DNA from: Acidimicrobiia bacterium
GTDB lineage: Bacteria > Actinomycetota > Acidimicrobiia > Spongiisociales > ZC4RG35
Direction: 5' to 3'
NCBI GenBank assembly: GCA_017577575.1
Contig: PKRG01000004.1
Span: forward strand, 101,149 to 165,148
DNA: 64,000 nucleotides
This document shows positions 9,226 to 17,392 of the stretch, in pieces. The stretch's first letter is position 1; each line of letters opens with the position of its first letter. The notes beneath the pieces were generated by a model, which saw only the letters and a program-made list of their open reading frames with translations, had not been told where the DNA came from and ran no database searches. The position numbers and the translations under genes were made by a program.

Positions 9226-9951
9226 GTGGCCTGGTCGTCGATCACCCGCGAGTTCCGTGACGGAATGCCGGTGGTCGTCAAGACCACCACCTACGACGCC
9301 GCCCTGGAAGCCGACGGCCTGCGGGCGCTGGGCGATGCCGGCGCCCCGGTCCCCCGGGTCCTGGAGGTCGGCGCCCACCGGTTGGTGCTGGAAGAGGTCG
9401 GAGGGCCCGCCGACTGGGAAGGCCTGGGCCGGGCCTTGGCGCGGTGTCACCGTGCCACCGCCGACCGGTACGGGTACCACATCGACAACGTGATCGGCCC
9501 GCTCCCCCAGTCCAACCGCTGGGACGGATCGTGGGCGAAGTTCTATGCCGAGCAGCGGCTGGCGCCCTACCTCGGGGACCTGCCCGCCGAGCTGGGCGAC
9601 CGCATCCGTGAGCGGATCGACAGCGGGCATCTGGAAGCGCTGCTGGAGCACGGCCAGCGGCCGTCTCTCGTCCACGGTGACCTGTGGTCGGGGAACATCG
9701 TCGACGGGCGATGGCTGATCGACCCGGCGGTCCACTATGCCGACCGGGAGCTCGACCTGGCATTCGCTGCCGTGTTCGGCGGCATCCCCAACGTCATGTG
9801 GCAGGCGTACCAGGAGGTGTGGCCGCTCGACGACGGCTGGGAGGAGCGCCGGCCTGCACTCCAGCTCTACCACCTCTTGGTCCACGTCCGACTGTTCGGC
9901 GGCGGCTACGTCCGGATGGTCGCCGACCGCCTCAACCGGCTGGGTTGGTAG
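9226..9951 (+). CDS. Fructosamine/ketosamine-3-kinase family protein
   Basis: A 241-residue protein starting at GTG 9226, two bases after the phosphatase stop. It has the aminoglycoside-phosphotransferase-like fold, with catalytic VHGDLWSGNI (Asp152) and a metal-binding Asp in WLIDPAVHYADRELDLAF. The gene is somewhat shorter at the N-terminus than typical family members of ~290 residues. The family phosphorylates Amadori adducts on proteins, destabilising them so that the amine is released. Together with the phosphatase this suggests protein deglycation, an inference. Its 3' end overlaps the next, opposite-strand gene by 20 bases. Confidence 0.87.
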   Translation: MAWSSITREFRDGMPVVVKTTTYDAALEADGLRALGDAGAPVPRVLEVGAHRLVLEEVGGPADWEGLGRALARCHRATADRYGYHIDNVIGPLPQSNRWDGSWAKFYAEQRLAPYLGDLPAELGDRIRERIDSGHLEALLEHGQRPSLVHGDLWSGNIVDGRWLIDPAVHYADRELDLAFAAVFGGIPNVMWQAYQEVWPLDDGWEERRPALQLYHLLVHVRLFGGGYVRMVADRLNRLGW

Positions 9952-10456
9952 TCGCCTTCGACCCGCCCGCCCGCCATGCGGAGTACTCGTCGGCGATGCC
10001 CACGGCCAGGGGCGGGGAGAGCGCACCGCTCAACACGCCCGCCGGGGGCAGCACCAACAACAGCAAGAACGAGTAGGCGACCACCGCCGCCACACCGATG
10101 ATCCGGTTGCGGTGGACGTGATCGAACGGCGGGGCATTGAGGGTGATCGCGGTGCCGAAGCCGTAGCCGGCGGAAGCACCGATGATCGGCGCCAGCAGCC
10201 CGACCGGGGCGCCGACGAGAACGAGCACCGCGGTGGCTTGCGCCGCCCTCTTCCATGGGGACTCCCGACGGGACAGGAGCGCCATCGACAGGAAGGCGAC
10301 CGGGGAGAGGGCGAGCGCCGTGGCTGCCCCTCGCATGTCCATGTGGCCGGGAGTGGCCGTCGCCCGCCCGTAGATGAAGTAGGCGACGACGATCAAGACC
10401 GAGCCGACCGACAACGCCAGCCAGTTGCCCCGTCGGGTGGCGGCTGGAGGGCTCAA
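9932..10456 (-). CDS. Unknown multi-pass membrane protein
   Basis: A 174-residue hydrophobic protein with about four predicted membrane segments (for example WLALSVGSVLIVVAYFIYG and IIGVAAVVAYSFLLLLVL) and a polar C-terminus. I do not recognise the family. The start is inferred as TTG 10456, which overlaps the TGA of the upstream permease (TTGA), the coupling expected within an operon. It would be the last gene of the alpha-glucoside ABC operon, but nothing in it resembles a transporter ATPase. Confidence 0.6.
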   Translation of the reverse strand: MSPPAATRRGNWLALSVGSVLIVVAYFIYGRATATPGHMDMRGAATALALSPVAFLSMALLSRRESPWKRAAQATAVLVLVGAPVGLLAPIIGASAGYGFGTAITLNAPPFDHVHRNRIIGVAAVVAYSFLLLLVLPPAGVLSGALSPPLAVGIADEYSAWRAGGSKATTNPAG

Positions 10457-11379
10457 CCCTTGACGGCGCCGGCGGTGAGACCTCGCACGAAGTAGCGCTG
10501 GAGCAGGAAGAACACGACCAGCGGCAGGACCATGGAGACGAACGCCGCCGCCGGCAGGAGGCTCACCGCTCCCTCGCCGAACTGTCCCGCCAGGCCGGCG
10601 AGCTCGACGGTCAGGACGTTGTTCTGGGGCGCCGCCACGCCGAGGAAGACGAGGGCGACCAGATAGTCGTTCCAAACCCACAGGAACTGCAGGGTCGCGA
10701 ACGCGGCCAGCACCGGCGTCGACAAAGGCAGGATGAGGCGGGTGAAGATCTTGAAGTGATCGGCCCCGTCCACCTCGGCCGACTCGATGATCGACGACGG
10801 CAACGACCCCATGTAGTTGCGTAACAGGTACACCGCCAGTGGCAGGCCGAAGCCAGTGTGAGCCAGCCACAGGCCCGGGAAGCTGCCGGTCACGCCGAGG
10901 TCCACGTAGATGCGGAGGATGGGGATGAGCGCCATCTGCAGCGGCACGACGATGAGCCCCACGACGAGGGCGAACAGGGCCGTGCGCCCCGGGAAGTTCA
11001 TCCACGCGAAGGCGTAGGCGGCGAAGGCGGCCACGGTGATCGGAATCACCACCGAGGGGATCGTCACCGCCAGGGAGTTGACGAAGGCATTGGCGAAGCC
11101 TTCGCCCCGCAGCACCGTCTCGTAGTTCTGGAGGGTCCAGGTGCCGGCGTCGAACAGTTCGTCGAAGACGGTCCACCATCCGGTGGCCCGGATGGCCTGG
11201 GGGTCCCGGAAGGAGCTGATCAGGATCCCCAGCGCCGGGATCACCCAGATCAGCGTGATGATGCCGACGGCGACATAGGCCGGCGTGCGGGAAGCCCGGA
11301 ACGAGTTCTGGGGGTCCTTGACCCTGCGGGCTCGGGCGGGCTTCGCCTCGACCTGGGGTGCCTCCGTCACGGCCGTCAT
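10453..11379 (-). CDS. Sugar ABC transporter permease, MalG/AglG type
   Basis: A 308-residue inner-membrane protein with six predicted helices and a cytoplasmic EAA loop (ESAEVDGADHFKIFTRLILP) that docks the ATPase. Charged N-terminal residues precede the first helix at about residue 36. It overlaps the upstream permease by four bases. With the partner permease and the binding protein it forms a family-1 carbohydrate importer. No ATPase gene is encoded in this cluster, so a shared MsmX-type ATPase elsewhere in the genome is implied. Confidence 0.92.
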   Translation of the reverse strand: MTAVTEAPQVEAKPARARRVKDPQNSFRASRTPAYVAVGIITLIWVIPALGILISSFRDPQAIRATGWWTVFDELFDAGTWTLQNYETVLRGEGFANAFVNSLAVTIPSVVIPITVAAFAAYAFAWMNFPGRTALFALVVGLIVVPLQMALIPILRIYVDLGVTGSFPGLWLAHTGFGLPLAVYLLRNYMGSLPSSIIESAEVDGADHFKIFTRLILPLSTPVLAAFATLQFLWVWNDYLVALVFLGVAAPQNNVLTVELAGLAGQFGEGAVSLLPAAAFVSMVLPLVVFFLLQRYFVRGLTAGAVKG

Positions 11380-12530
11380 CGGGTCGCCTCCTGTTCCTGG
11401 AACCGGCGGATGTTGATGATGAGGATCGGCAGCACGACCACCAGCAGCACCACCGCCAGGGCGGCGCCGAGCCCCTCGTTGCGGAAGGTGTAGAACTCGG
11501 TGACCATCCTCTCGGCCACCACCGACGTGCCGTCACGGCCGCCGGTCATCACAGCCACGATGTCGTAGACCTTCCAGGTGGTGATGAGGATCGTCGTCCA
11601 CACCACCACGATCGTCGAGGCGATGGTGGGGATCGTCACCTTGCGGAACACCTGCCATTCGGTGGCGCCGTCGATCCGGGCCGCTTCGAGCAGCTCGTCG
11701 GGCACGCCCTTGATGGCCGAAGAGAGGATCACCATGGCGAAGCCGGTCTGGGTCCAGACCAGGATCGCCATCAGGAAGAGGTTGTTCCAGAACGGGAGGC
11801 GCAGCCAGTCGACGGGGTCGTTGCCGAGCGCCGTCCAGATGGCGTTGAGGAGCCCGATCTGCTCGCCGAATCCTTCCGGCCGGAAGGTGTACATGAAGAA
11901 GAACACGACGGAGGCGCCGACGAAAGAGACCGCCATCGGCAGGAAGATCAGCGACTTCACGACGGCTTCGGTCTTGCGGGGCAGGAGGTCGGCGAGCACT
12001 GCCACCGCGAGCCCGAACCCGACGCAGAAGATCGGGACGACGATGGCCCAGATCACCGAGTTGCGGAGCGAGACGAGATAGGTGCTCTCGGTGAAGAGCC
12101 GGACGAAGTTGTCGATCCCCACGAACTCGGAGCCGTCGGCGTTGCGGAGGCTGGTGATGATCGTGTCGACCGTCGGGTAGACGAGGTAGAAGCCGAGGAT
12201 CATCAGCGCCGGCCCGGCGAACACGAACGGCCGGACCCCGGCCGCCATCCGGTCGGGAAGGGCGCTGACCAGGCGGTCCATCGCCCAGAACAGGAGCCAT
12301 ACCCCTCCGACGCCGACGACGATCGCGACGGCGATCTGGAGGGCCTTGTTGGTCCTGGGGTCCTGGAGGAACTCGAAAGTGAAGAAGAAGAGGAGGAGGA
12401 CCGCGGGGACGATCAGGGCGCTGAGGATGCGCAGCACCCAGACGGAGAGACGATTGTCGGTCGACCCGGGCTCTCCGGGCGGGCGGGGCGGTTCGCTCAC
12501 CTCATCCTTGATCAGCGACGGGGTCGACAT
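11376..12530 (-). CDS. Sugar ABC transporter permease, MalF/AglF type
   Basis: A 384-residue permease with an N-terminal cytoplasmic segment of about 30 residues. Two extra N-terminal helices are followed by a core of six, with EAA loop LEAARIDGATEWQVFRKVTIP. The longer N-terminus is typical of the AglF/MalF partner. GAGG-rich sequence upstream of the ATG serves as ribosome-binding site. It follows the binding-protein gene after a 101-base gap that holds a strong hairpin. Confidence 0.92.
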   Translation of the reverse strand: MSTPSLIKDEVSEPPRPPGEPGSTDNRLSVWVLRILSALIVPAVLLLFFFTFEFLQDPRTNKALQIAVAIVVGVGGVWLLFWAMDRLVSALPDRMAAGVRPFVFAGPALMILGFYLVYPTVDTIITSLRNADGSEFVGIDNFVRLFTESTYLVSLRNSVIWAIVVPIFCVGFGLAVAVLADLLPRKTEAVVKSLIFLPMAVSFVGASVVFFFMYTFRPEGFGEQIGLLNAIWTALGNDPVDWLRLPFWNNLFLMAILVWTQTGFAMVILSSAIKGVPDELLEAARIDGATEWQVFRKVTIPTIASTIVVVWTTILITTWKVYDIVAVMTGGRDGTSVVAERMVTEFYTFRNEGLGAALAVVLLVVVLPILIINIRRFQEQEATR

Positions 12531-12582
12531 GTGGCTCTCCTCGCGTCCTTCCTCTCTCCGACGATAGCCCCTGGGTGTGACG

Positions 12583-12623
12583 GGAGCCGGGAGGAGCGGT
12601 GTGTTTCCGCCCCTCCCGGCTCC
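12583..12623 (-). terminator. Intercistronic hairpin between binding protein and permease genes
   Basis: GGAGCCGGGAGG (12583-12594) pairs perfectly with CCTCCCGGCTCC (12612-12623), and an inner GCGG/CCGC extends the stem. No U-tract follows. Such elements usually act as partial terminators or 3' protectors that keep binding-protein mRNA more abundant than permease mRNA. That role is inferred. Confidence 0.7.
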
Positions 12624-12631
12624 GGTTCAGG

Positions 12632-14032
12632 TCACTGCGGCCAAGCCGCCTCGACGCGGTCGACGATCTCCTGGATGTCGGCCCCGCCGGCATGGTCGAT
12701 CATCGCCTGCCAGAAGGCCTCCTGGCCGATCTGGGGCGGCATCAGGTCCGATGCGTCGAACACGAACGACCCGTCGCCGAGGGCCTGGGTGATGGCCTCG
12801 GCGAACGTCCGACCCGACTCGCTCTCGAGGCAGTTGGGATCGGTGTTCGCATTGCCGGGCAGGCGCTCGACGCCAGGCACTCCGTGGCCGCCGTACGGCG
12901 AGACGCCACCGCCGGAGGCCGAAGCCAGGGTGCACTGCCAGTCGGGCGAGATCCAGTCCTGGATGGCCCGGATCGTCTCCGGGGTGTCGTTGAACACGAT
13001 GATCGTGTCACCGCCACCCATCGCCCCGGTGTTGCCGTTGATGGACGGGAAGTTGAAGACGCCGATTTCGGCCTCCTCGCCCTCCTCGTACTCGGGCGCA
13101 TCCGGGAAGAAGTTCGAGGCGAAGGAGCCCTGCTTCAGCATCACGCAGCCCGGAGGCTCCTGGAACATCGGAGCCGGCGACTCCTCGACCACGATCGACG
13201 GCACGTTCTCGGCCCCGCCGAGCACGAAGCCCTCCCCGTGGAGGATCTGGCTGAAGAGCTCGAAGGCCTCGACGACCATCGGGTCGTTGAACGGGATCTC
13301 GTGCTTGTACCACTGGGTGTAGGCCTCGGGACCGTGGAGACGGAGGAAGATGTCCTCGATCCAGTCGGTACCGGCCCAGCCGGTGGCACCGCCGGCGCCG
13401 TAGCCGAAGCACCACGGCGTGATACCGTCGGCGACCATCTGCTCGGACAGCGCCACGAGATCCTCATAGGTCTCGGGGACCTCGTAGCCGTTCTCCTCGA
13501 AGGTCGGGATGTGATAGAAGACCACGGACTTGTAGTTCGGGAACCACGGGATCCCGTAGTGCTTCCCGTCCTCGCACAGCCCGAGGTCCATCCAGAACTT
13601 CGAGTGGTTCGCCTCCATCTCGGCGATGTCGAAGCCCATGTCTTCGAGCGCCACCAGGTGCCCCTGGTTGGCGAACTCGCAGATGGACGCCGGCTGAGGG
13701 GTGACGGCCACGTCGGGCGGATTGCCGCCGTCGACGGCGATCCTCAGCTCGTTCTCGAAGTCCGTCGAACCCCGGAACGTGATGGAGGATCCAGTCACCT
13801 CGTTGTAGACGTCGATGAAGCCCTGGAGGGCCTCACCCTCGGTGCCGGTGGGGGCACCGAAGAGGGCGAACGAGGCTCCCACCTGTTCGGCTTCACCTCC
13901 GTCTGCTGGGGTAGTAGCTGGCTCTCCGTCTGCCGAAGTCGTCTCGGCTCCCTCTTCCCCGTCACCGCCGCATGCGGCGACGACGAGAGCGAGGACCGTC
14001 ACGAGGGCCAGCAGTCTCGCCCATCTCCTCAT
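12632..14032 (-). CDS. Alpha-glucoside-type sugar-binding lipoprotein of ABC importer
   Basis: A 466-residue precursor with signal peptide and lipobox LVVAAC (Cys about residue 21), then an acidic Ser/Thr/Pro linker before the substrate-binding fold. PPDVAVTPQP and FPNYKSVVFYHIPTFEENGY are typical of the large alpha-glucoside-binding proteins (AglE-like). It is anchored outside the membrane and delivers sugar to the two permeases. ATG 14032 has a good GGAGGAA site upstream. Transcription would start near 14114, where a LacI-type operator sits. The neighbouring glucosidase supports an alpha-glucoside or maltooligosaccharide substrate. Confidence 0.9.
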   Translation of the reverse strand: MRRWARLLALVTVLALVVAACGGDGEEGAETTSADGEPATTPADGGEAEQVGASFALFGAPTGTEGEALQGFIDVYNEVTGSSITFRGSTDFENELRIAVDGGNPPDVAVTPQPASICEFANQGHLVALEDMGFDIAEMEANHSKFWMDLGLCEDGKHYGIPWFPNYKSVVFYHIPTFEENGYEVPETYEDLVALSEQMVADGITPWCFGYGAGGATGWAGTDWIEDIFLRLHGPEAYTQWYKHEIPFNDPMVVEAFELFSQILHGEGFVLGGAENVPSIVVEESPAPMFQEPPGCVMLKQGSFASNFFPDAPEYEEGEEAEIGVFNFPSINGNTGAMGGGDTIIVFNDTPETIRAIQDWISPDWQCTLASASGGGVSPYGGHGVPGVERLPGNANTDPNCLESESGRTFAEAITQALGDGSFVFDASDLMPPQIGQEAFWQAMIDHAGGADIQEIVDRVEAAWPQ

Positions 14033-14106
14033 GTATTCCTCCTACTTGCTGTTCTATGCCGGAACGGACCGGCACACGTCCCAGTGCCGGCTCGCGCCGG
14101 CCAACT

Positions 14107-14118
14107 GAAAGCGCTTTC
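14107..14118. promoter_or_regulatory. LacI-family operator at the binding-protein promoter
   Basis: GAAAGCGCTTTC is a perfect 12-base palindrome with the central CG typical of LacI-family operators. It covers the expected transcription start of the sugar ABC operon, so repressor binding should block initiation. Confidence 0.75.
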
Positions 14119-14120
14119 GG

Positions 14121-14150
14121 ACATTACGAGTGAGCGTGAACGGGCGTCAA
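14121..14150 (-). promoter_or_regulatory. Promoter of the sugar ABC operon
   Basis: TTGACG (14150-14145) and TAATGT (14126-14121), separated by 18 bases, face the binding-protein gene. The -35 box lies inside the 3' end of the lacI coding sequence. Confidence 0.55.
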
Positions 14151-15158
14151 GTGACGAAAGTCCGTTGACTTCCGCTTCTGGAGCAGGGTCGGCATGACGT
14201 GGCGCTGGACCGGGCCGTCGTCGCCGTCGAGACGCGCCAGCACCAGATGGGCGGCCCGCGCCGCCATGATGCTCACGGGCTGGCGCACCGTCGTGAGCCC
14301 CACGGCCTCGGCGACCGGCTGGTCGTCGAAGCCCACCACCGCCAGGTCTTCGGGGACGCGCAGGCCCGCCTCCTCGGCGGCCCACATGGCCCCGATCGCC
14401 ATCTCGTCCGAGATGCAGAACACGGCGGTGGGAGCGCCCCGGCCGATCAACTCCAGCATCGCCTCCCTGCCGCCCGCCACCGAGAAGCTGCCCGCCACGT
14501 CGAGGTCCGCCGGCAAGTCGAGCCCCCGGCGCCCGAGCGCGGCGATCGTCCCCCGCCGGCGCAGGGCGGCGGACTCGTTGTCGGTGGCGCCATCGGGCCC
14601 GGCGCCGATCAGGCCGATGCGGGTGTGGCCGAGATCGAGGAGGTGGCCCACGGCCGCCTCTGCCGCCGCCACGTTGTCGATCGTCACCGAGTCGAACAAG
14701 CCGGTGTCGACGCCCACGGTGGCGACGGGAACTGGCCCTCCGGCGAGATCCTCCCAGAGCTGGTCCGGCATGAACAGGTCGCACAGAACGAGGCCGTCGA
14801 CCCGCTTCGACAGCGCCGGGAGCCCGGCGATGAACCGTTCGGTGGCATCCGGGCCGTCGACCACGATCACGTGCATGTCGAGGGCCTCCTCGGCGAGGAC
14901 CGCCTCGACTCCGGCGAGGACGTTGGCGTAGAACCACGAGTTGAGGACGGGGACAGCCACTCCGACCGTCCCGGAGCGTCCGGCGGCGAGGCGGGCGGCG
15001 TGGGGGTTGGGGCGGTAGTCGAGCTCTTCGGCGGCGCGGAGGACCTTCTCCCGTGTCGCCGCGGAGACGTGTGGGAGGCCTCGCAGTGCCCGGCTGACCG
15101 TCGCCACTGAGACGCCGGCTCGGCTGGCCACGTCTTCGATCTTGGCTGCTCGAGACAT
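14124..15158 (-). CDS. LacI-family transcriptional repressor of the sugar module
   Basis: A 344-residue regulator. The N-terminal helix-turn-helix is IEDVASRAGVSVATVSRAL, with the hinge RPNPHAARLAAGRSG. The periplasmic-binding-protein-like sensor domain runs to the end (VAVPVLNSWFYANVL ... VVGFDDQPVAEAV). The frame extends upstream to 15200, but ATG 15158 begins directly before the HTH and lies downstream of a good promoter. The gene sits between the sugar importer and the glucosidase, and AAGCGCTT-core palindromes lie at both ends. An alpha-glucoside or derived metabolite is the likely inducer (inferred). Confidence 0.93.
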   Translation of the reverse strand: MSRAAKIEDVASRAGVSVATVSRALRGLPHVSAATREKVLRAAEELDYRPNPHAARLAAGRSGTVGVAVPVLNSWFYANVLAGVEAVLAEEALDMHVIVVDGPDATERFIAGLPALSKRVDGLVLCDLFMPDQLWEDLAGGPVPVATVGVDTGLFDSVTIDNVAAAEAAVGHLLDLGHTRIGLIGAGPDGATDNESAALRRRGTIAALGRRGLDLPADLDVAGSFSVAGGREAMLELIGRGAPTAVFCISDEMAIGAMWAAEEAGLRVPEDLAVVGFDDQPVAEAVGLTTVRQPVSIMAARAAHLVLARLDGDDGPVQRHVMPTLLQKRKSTDFRHLTPVHAHS

Positions 15159-15171
15159 GTGGCGCCCGGCG

Positions 15172-15200
15172 AATGTAAGCGCTTGCCACTGGCGGGTCAA
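15172..15200 (-). promoter_or_regulatory. lacI promoter with embedded operator
   Basis: TTGACC (15200-15195), a 17-base spacer and TACATT (15177-15172) form a near-consensus promoter for the repressor gene. The spacer contains AAGCGCTT (15177-15184, within GTAAGCGCTTGC 15175-15186), the same core as the operator at 14107. Autorepression is the simplest reading. Confidence 0.65.
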
Positions 15201-15228
15201 GGGTGGCGGCCATCGAGGCGGAAGGCGA

Positions 15229-15234
15229 TACCCT
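15229..15234 (+). promoter_or_regulatory. -10 element TACCCT for the glucosidase gene
   Basis: TACCCT lies exactly seven bases before ATG 15242 with no ribosome-binding site between, which is the leaderless arrangement. Confidence 0.55.
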
Positions 15235-15241
15235 TCCGCCG

Positions 15242-16813
15242 ATGAATTGGTGGCACAACGCCGTCGGCTACGAGGTCTACATCCGTTCGTTCCAGGACTC
15301 CAACGGCGACGGCATCGGCGACTTCGACGGGATCACCCAACGACTCGAGCACCTGGCGTGGCTGGGCGTGGACGTCGTCTGGGTGACGCCGTTCTACCCC
15401 TCGCCGCAGTACGACTTCGGCTACGACGTCGCCGACTACACCGACGTCGACCCCGCCTACGGGGACGTGGACGCCTTCCGCCGTTTCGCCGCCCGGGCCC
15501 ACGAGCTGGGGCTCAAGGTGATGATCGACATCGTCCCCAACCACACCTCCAGCCACCATCGGTGGTTCCGGAAGGCGCTGGAGGACCCGGACTCGCCGGA
15601 GCGCGACTACTACATCTTCCGCCCCGGGCGCGACGGCGGCCCGCCCAACAACTGGGTGTCGCATTTCGGCGGCCCGGCGTGGACCCTCGACGAGAAGAGC
15701 GGCGAGTACTACCTGCACCTGTTCCACCGCGAGCAGCCGGACCTCAACTGGTCGAACCCGGCGGTGCGCGACGAGTTCGACCGCATCCTCCGCTTCTGGA
15801 TGGACGAGGGCGTGGACGGCCTCCGCATCGACGTGGCCCACGCCCTGATGAAGGACGCGGAGCTGCGCGACAACCCCCAGATCCTCCCGCTTCCGGAGGA
15901 CGCCACGCCCAGCCAGGCGATGGCGGCGTTCGAGCACGTCCACGACCTCACCCAAGAGTCGACGAAGGAGATCTATCGGCGATGGAAAGGCCTCCCCGGC
16001 GCCGACCGCGTCCTGCTCCTGGGCGAGGTGTACGTGCTCGACGTCGAAAAGAGCGCCTCCTACATGGGGGTCGGAGGGCTCGACCTGTGCCTGTTCTTCG
16101 CCCTCAACCGCCGCCCCTGGGACCCGGTCCGCTTCGTCGACGAGATCCGGACCTGGTCGCTGGCCTCCCCTGACGGCTTCGCCTGGACGATCTCCAGCCA
16201 CGACGAGGACCGGCCGGTGACGCGGTTCGGGGGCGGCGAGCTGGGGAGGGCCCGGTCGCTCGCCATCTGGACGATCTTCGCCGCCATCCCGGGGCTGCCC
16301 TTCGTGTACCAGGGGGAGGAGCTGGGCCTCGAGAACGGCTACGTGGCTCCCGAGCACATCAAGGACCCGGTGGGGCTCGCCGCCTACGAAGAGAGCCGGG
16401 ACTTCTGCCGAACGCCGATGCCGTGGGATTCGGGCCCGAACAACGGCTTCACGACTGGCGAGCCGTGGCTGGTCTCGTCGCCGCGTCGGCCCGAGGAGAC
16501 CGTCGAGTTCCAGCGCCAGGACCCCGACTCCTTCCTCCACCGGTTCCGCCGTCTCCTTCTCACTCGCAGGCGCCTCGAGTCGCGGCGTTCCGGCAAGGTC
16601 GAATGGCTGCCCTCTCCTCCGGGAGTGGCTCTCGCCCTCTACGGGGAGGTCCTGGTCGTGTCCAACCTGAACGACGACACCGTCCGGGTGGAGCTCCCGC
16701 CCGGCGATTGGCGTCTGGAGTACTCGCCCGACGGGTCCGAAGGCGAGGTGACCCGGAGCGAGGTCGAGGTCCCGCCGGCGACGGGTTGGATCTACTCGTC
16801 CGCCGAGGCCTGA
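15242..16813 (+). CDS. GH13 alpha-glucosidase (oligo-1,6-/alpha-1,4-glucosidase type)
   Basis: A 523-residue cytoplasmic glycoside hydrolase. The GH13 catalytic triad is visible: nucleophile Asp197 in GLRIDVAHA, acid/base Glu262 in LLLGEVYV and transition-state Asp321 in SSHDEDR. The calcium-type motif DSNGDGIGDFDGI and VMIDIVPNHTS (conserved region I) are also present. It starts at ATG 15242, seven bases after a -10 box. It should hydrolyse imported alpha-glucosides to glucose. It is divergent from lacI, with an operator in the shared region. Precise linkage preference cannot be told. Its end overlaps the DoxX gene by 22 bases. Confidence 0.93.
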   Translation: MNWWHNAVGYEVYIRSFQDSNGDGIGDFDGITQRLEHLAWLGVDVVWVTPFYPSPQYDFGYDVADYTDVDPAYGDVDAFRRFAARAHELGLKVMIDIVPNHTSSHHRWFRKALEDPDSPERDYYIFRPGRDGGPPNNWVSHFGGPAWTLDEKSGEYYLHLFHREQPDLNWSNPAVRDEFDRILRFWMDEGVDGLRIDVAHALMKDAELRDNPQILPLPEDATPSQAMAAFEHVHDLTQESTKEIYRRWKGLPGADRVLLLGEVYVLDVEKSASYMGVGGLDLCLFFALNRRPWDPVRFVDEIRTWSLASPDGFAWTISSHDEDRPVTRFGGGELGRARSLAIWTIFAAIPGLPFVYQGEELGLENGYVAPEHIKDPVGLAAYEESRDFCRTPMPWDSGPNNGFTTGEPWLVSSPRRPEETVEFQRQDPDSFLHRFRRLLLTRRRLESRRSGKVEWLPSPPGVALALYGEVLVVSNLNDDTVRVELPPGDWRLEYSPDGSEGEVTRSEVEVPPATGWIYSSAEA

Positions 16814-17292
16814 GGCCGGCGCCAACCGACGAGGATCTGGAGAGCGGCGAGCACGAGACCGGCCCCGACGGCGACGGCGCCCGTCCAGCCGTCGACCCAG
16901 TCCCAGCCCAGCCAGGCGTCAGCCGAGAAGCGGCCGGGACCGAGGAACCCGATCACCGCCGCCATCACGGCCAGGGTGGCGACGTACTCCCAGCCTTCGT
17001 CGGGACGATGGAACACGAAAAACCCGGCGAAGCGGTGCACGGTCCAGTAGGCGATCGCCATCGTGGCGACCAGGCCGGCGACGGCGACGGGAGTGAGGAA
17101 ACCGAGAACGAAAGCCGCCCCGATCGCCACCTCGCCCCCGGCGGACAGGGCGGCGGTGACGATGGGACGGCGGAACCCGACCTTGGCGAACCACTTGGCG
17201 GTCCCCGTCATGGACCGGGCGTGGTTGAGCCCGTGAGCGAGCATCACCGCGCCCAGCCACAGGCGCATCGCCAGGACGATCCAGTCCAGCAT
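16792..17292 (-). CDS. DoxX family membrane protein
   Basis: A 166-residue protein with four predicted helices and the DoxX features RLWLGAVMLAHGLNHA near the N-terminus and AALSAGGEVAIGAAFVLGFLTP. DoxX proteins are small membrane proteins of uncertain role, some linked to thiosulfate:quinone oxidation or redox stress. It is downstream of lon on the same strand, separated by a hairpin, and converges on the glucosidase gene with overlapping ends. Confidence 0.8.
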   Translation of the reverse strand: MLDWIVLAMRLWLGAVMLAHGLNHARSMTGTAKWFAKVGFRRPIVTAALSAGGEVAIGAAFVLGFLTPVAVAGLVATMAIAYWTVHRFAGFFVFHRPDEGWEYVATLAVMAAVIGFLGPGRFSADAWLGWDWVDGWTGAVAVGAGLVLAALQILVGWRRPQASADE

Positions 17293-17338
17293 GTGCCGAG
17301 TATCGCCGCGGTGGAGCGCATGTGCCGGACGCCCCGGT

Positions 17339-17376
17339 GGCAGGCGTCGACGCCTCGGTTCGGGTCGACGCCTGCC
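17339..17376 (-). terminator. Hairpin downstream of lon
   Basis: GGCAGGCGTCGAC (17339-17351) pairs perfectly with GTCGACGCCTGCC (17364-17376) around a 12-base loop. It lies 17 bases after the lon stop and before the DoxX gene. No U-tract is present, as is common in high-GC actinobacteria. Confidence 0.65.
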
Positions 17377-17392
17377 GGGTCGCCCTGGAGAG

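Noticed and set aside
11358..13322. 654-codon open frame opposite the sugar permease and binding-protein genes
   Set aside because: His/Asp/Arg-rich shadow of genuine minus-strand transporter genes.
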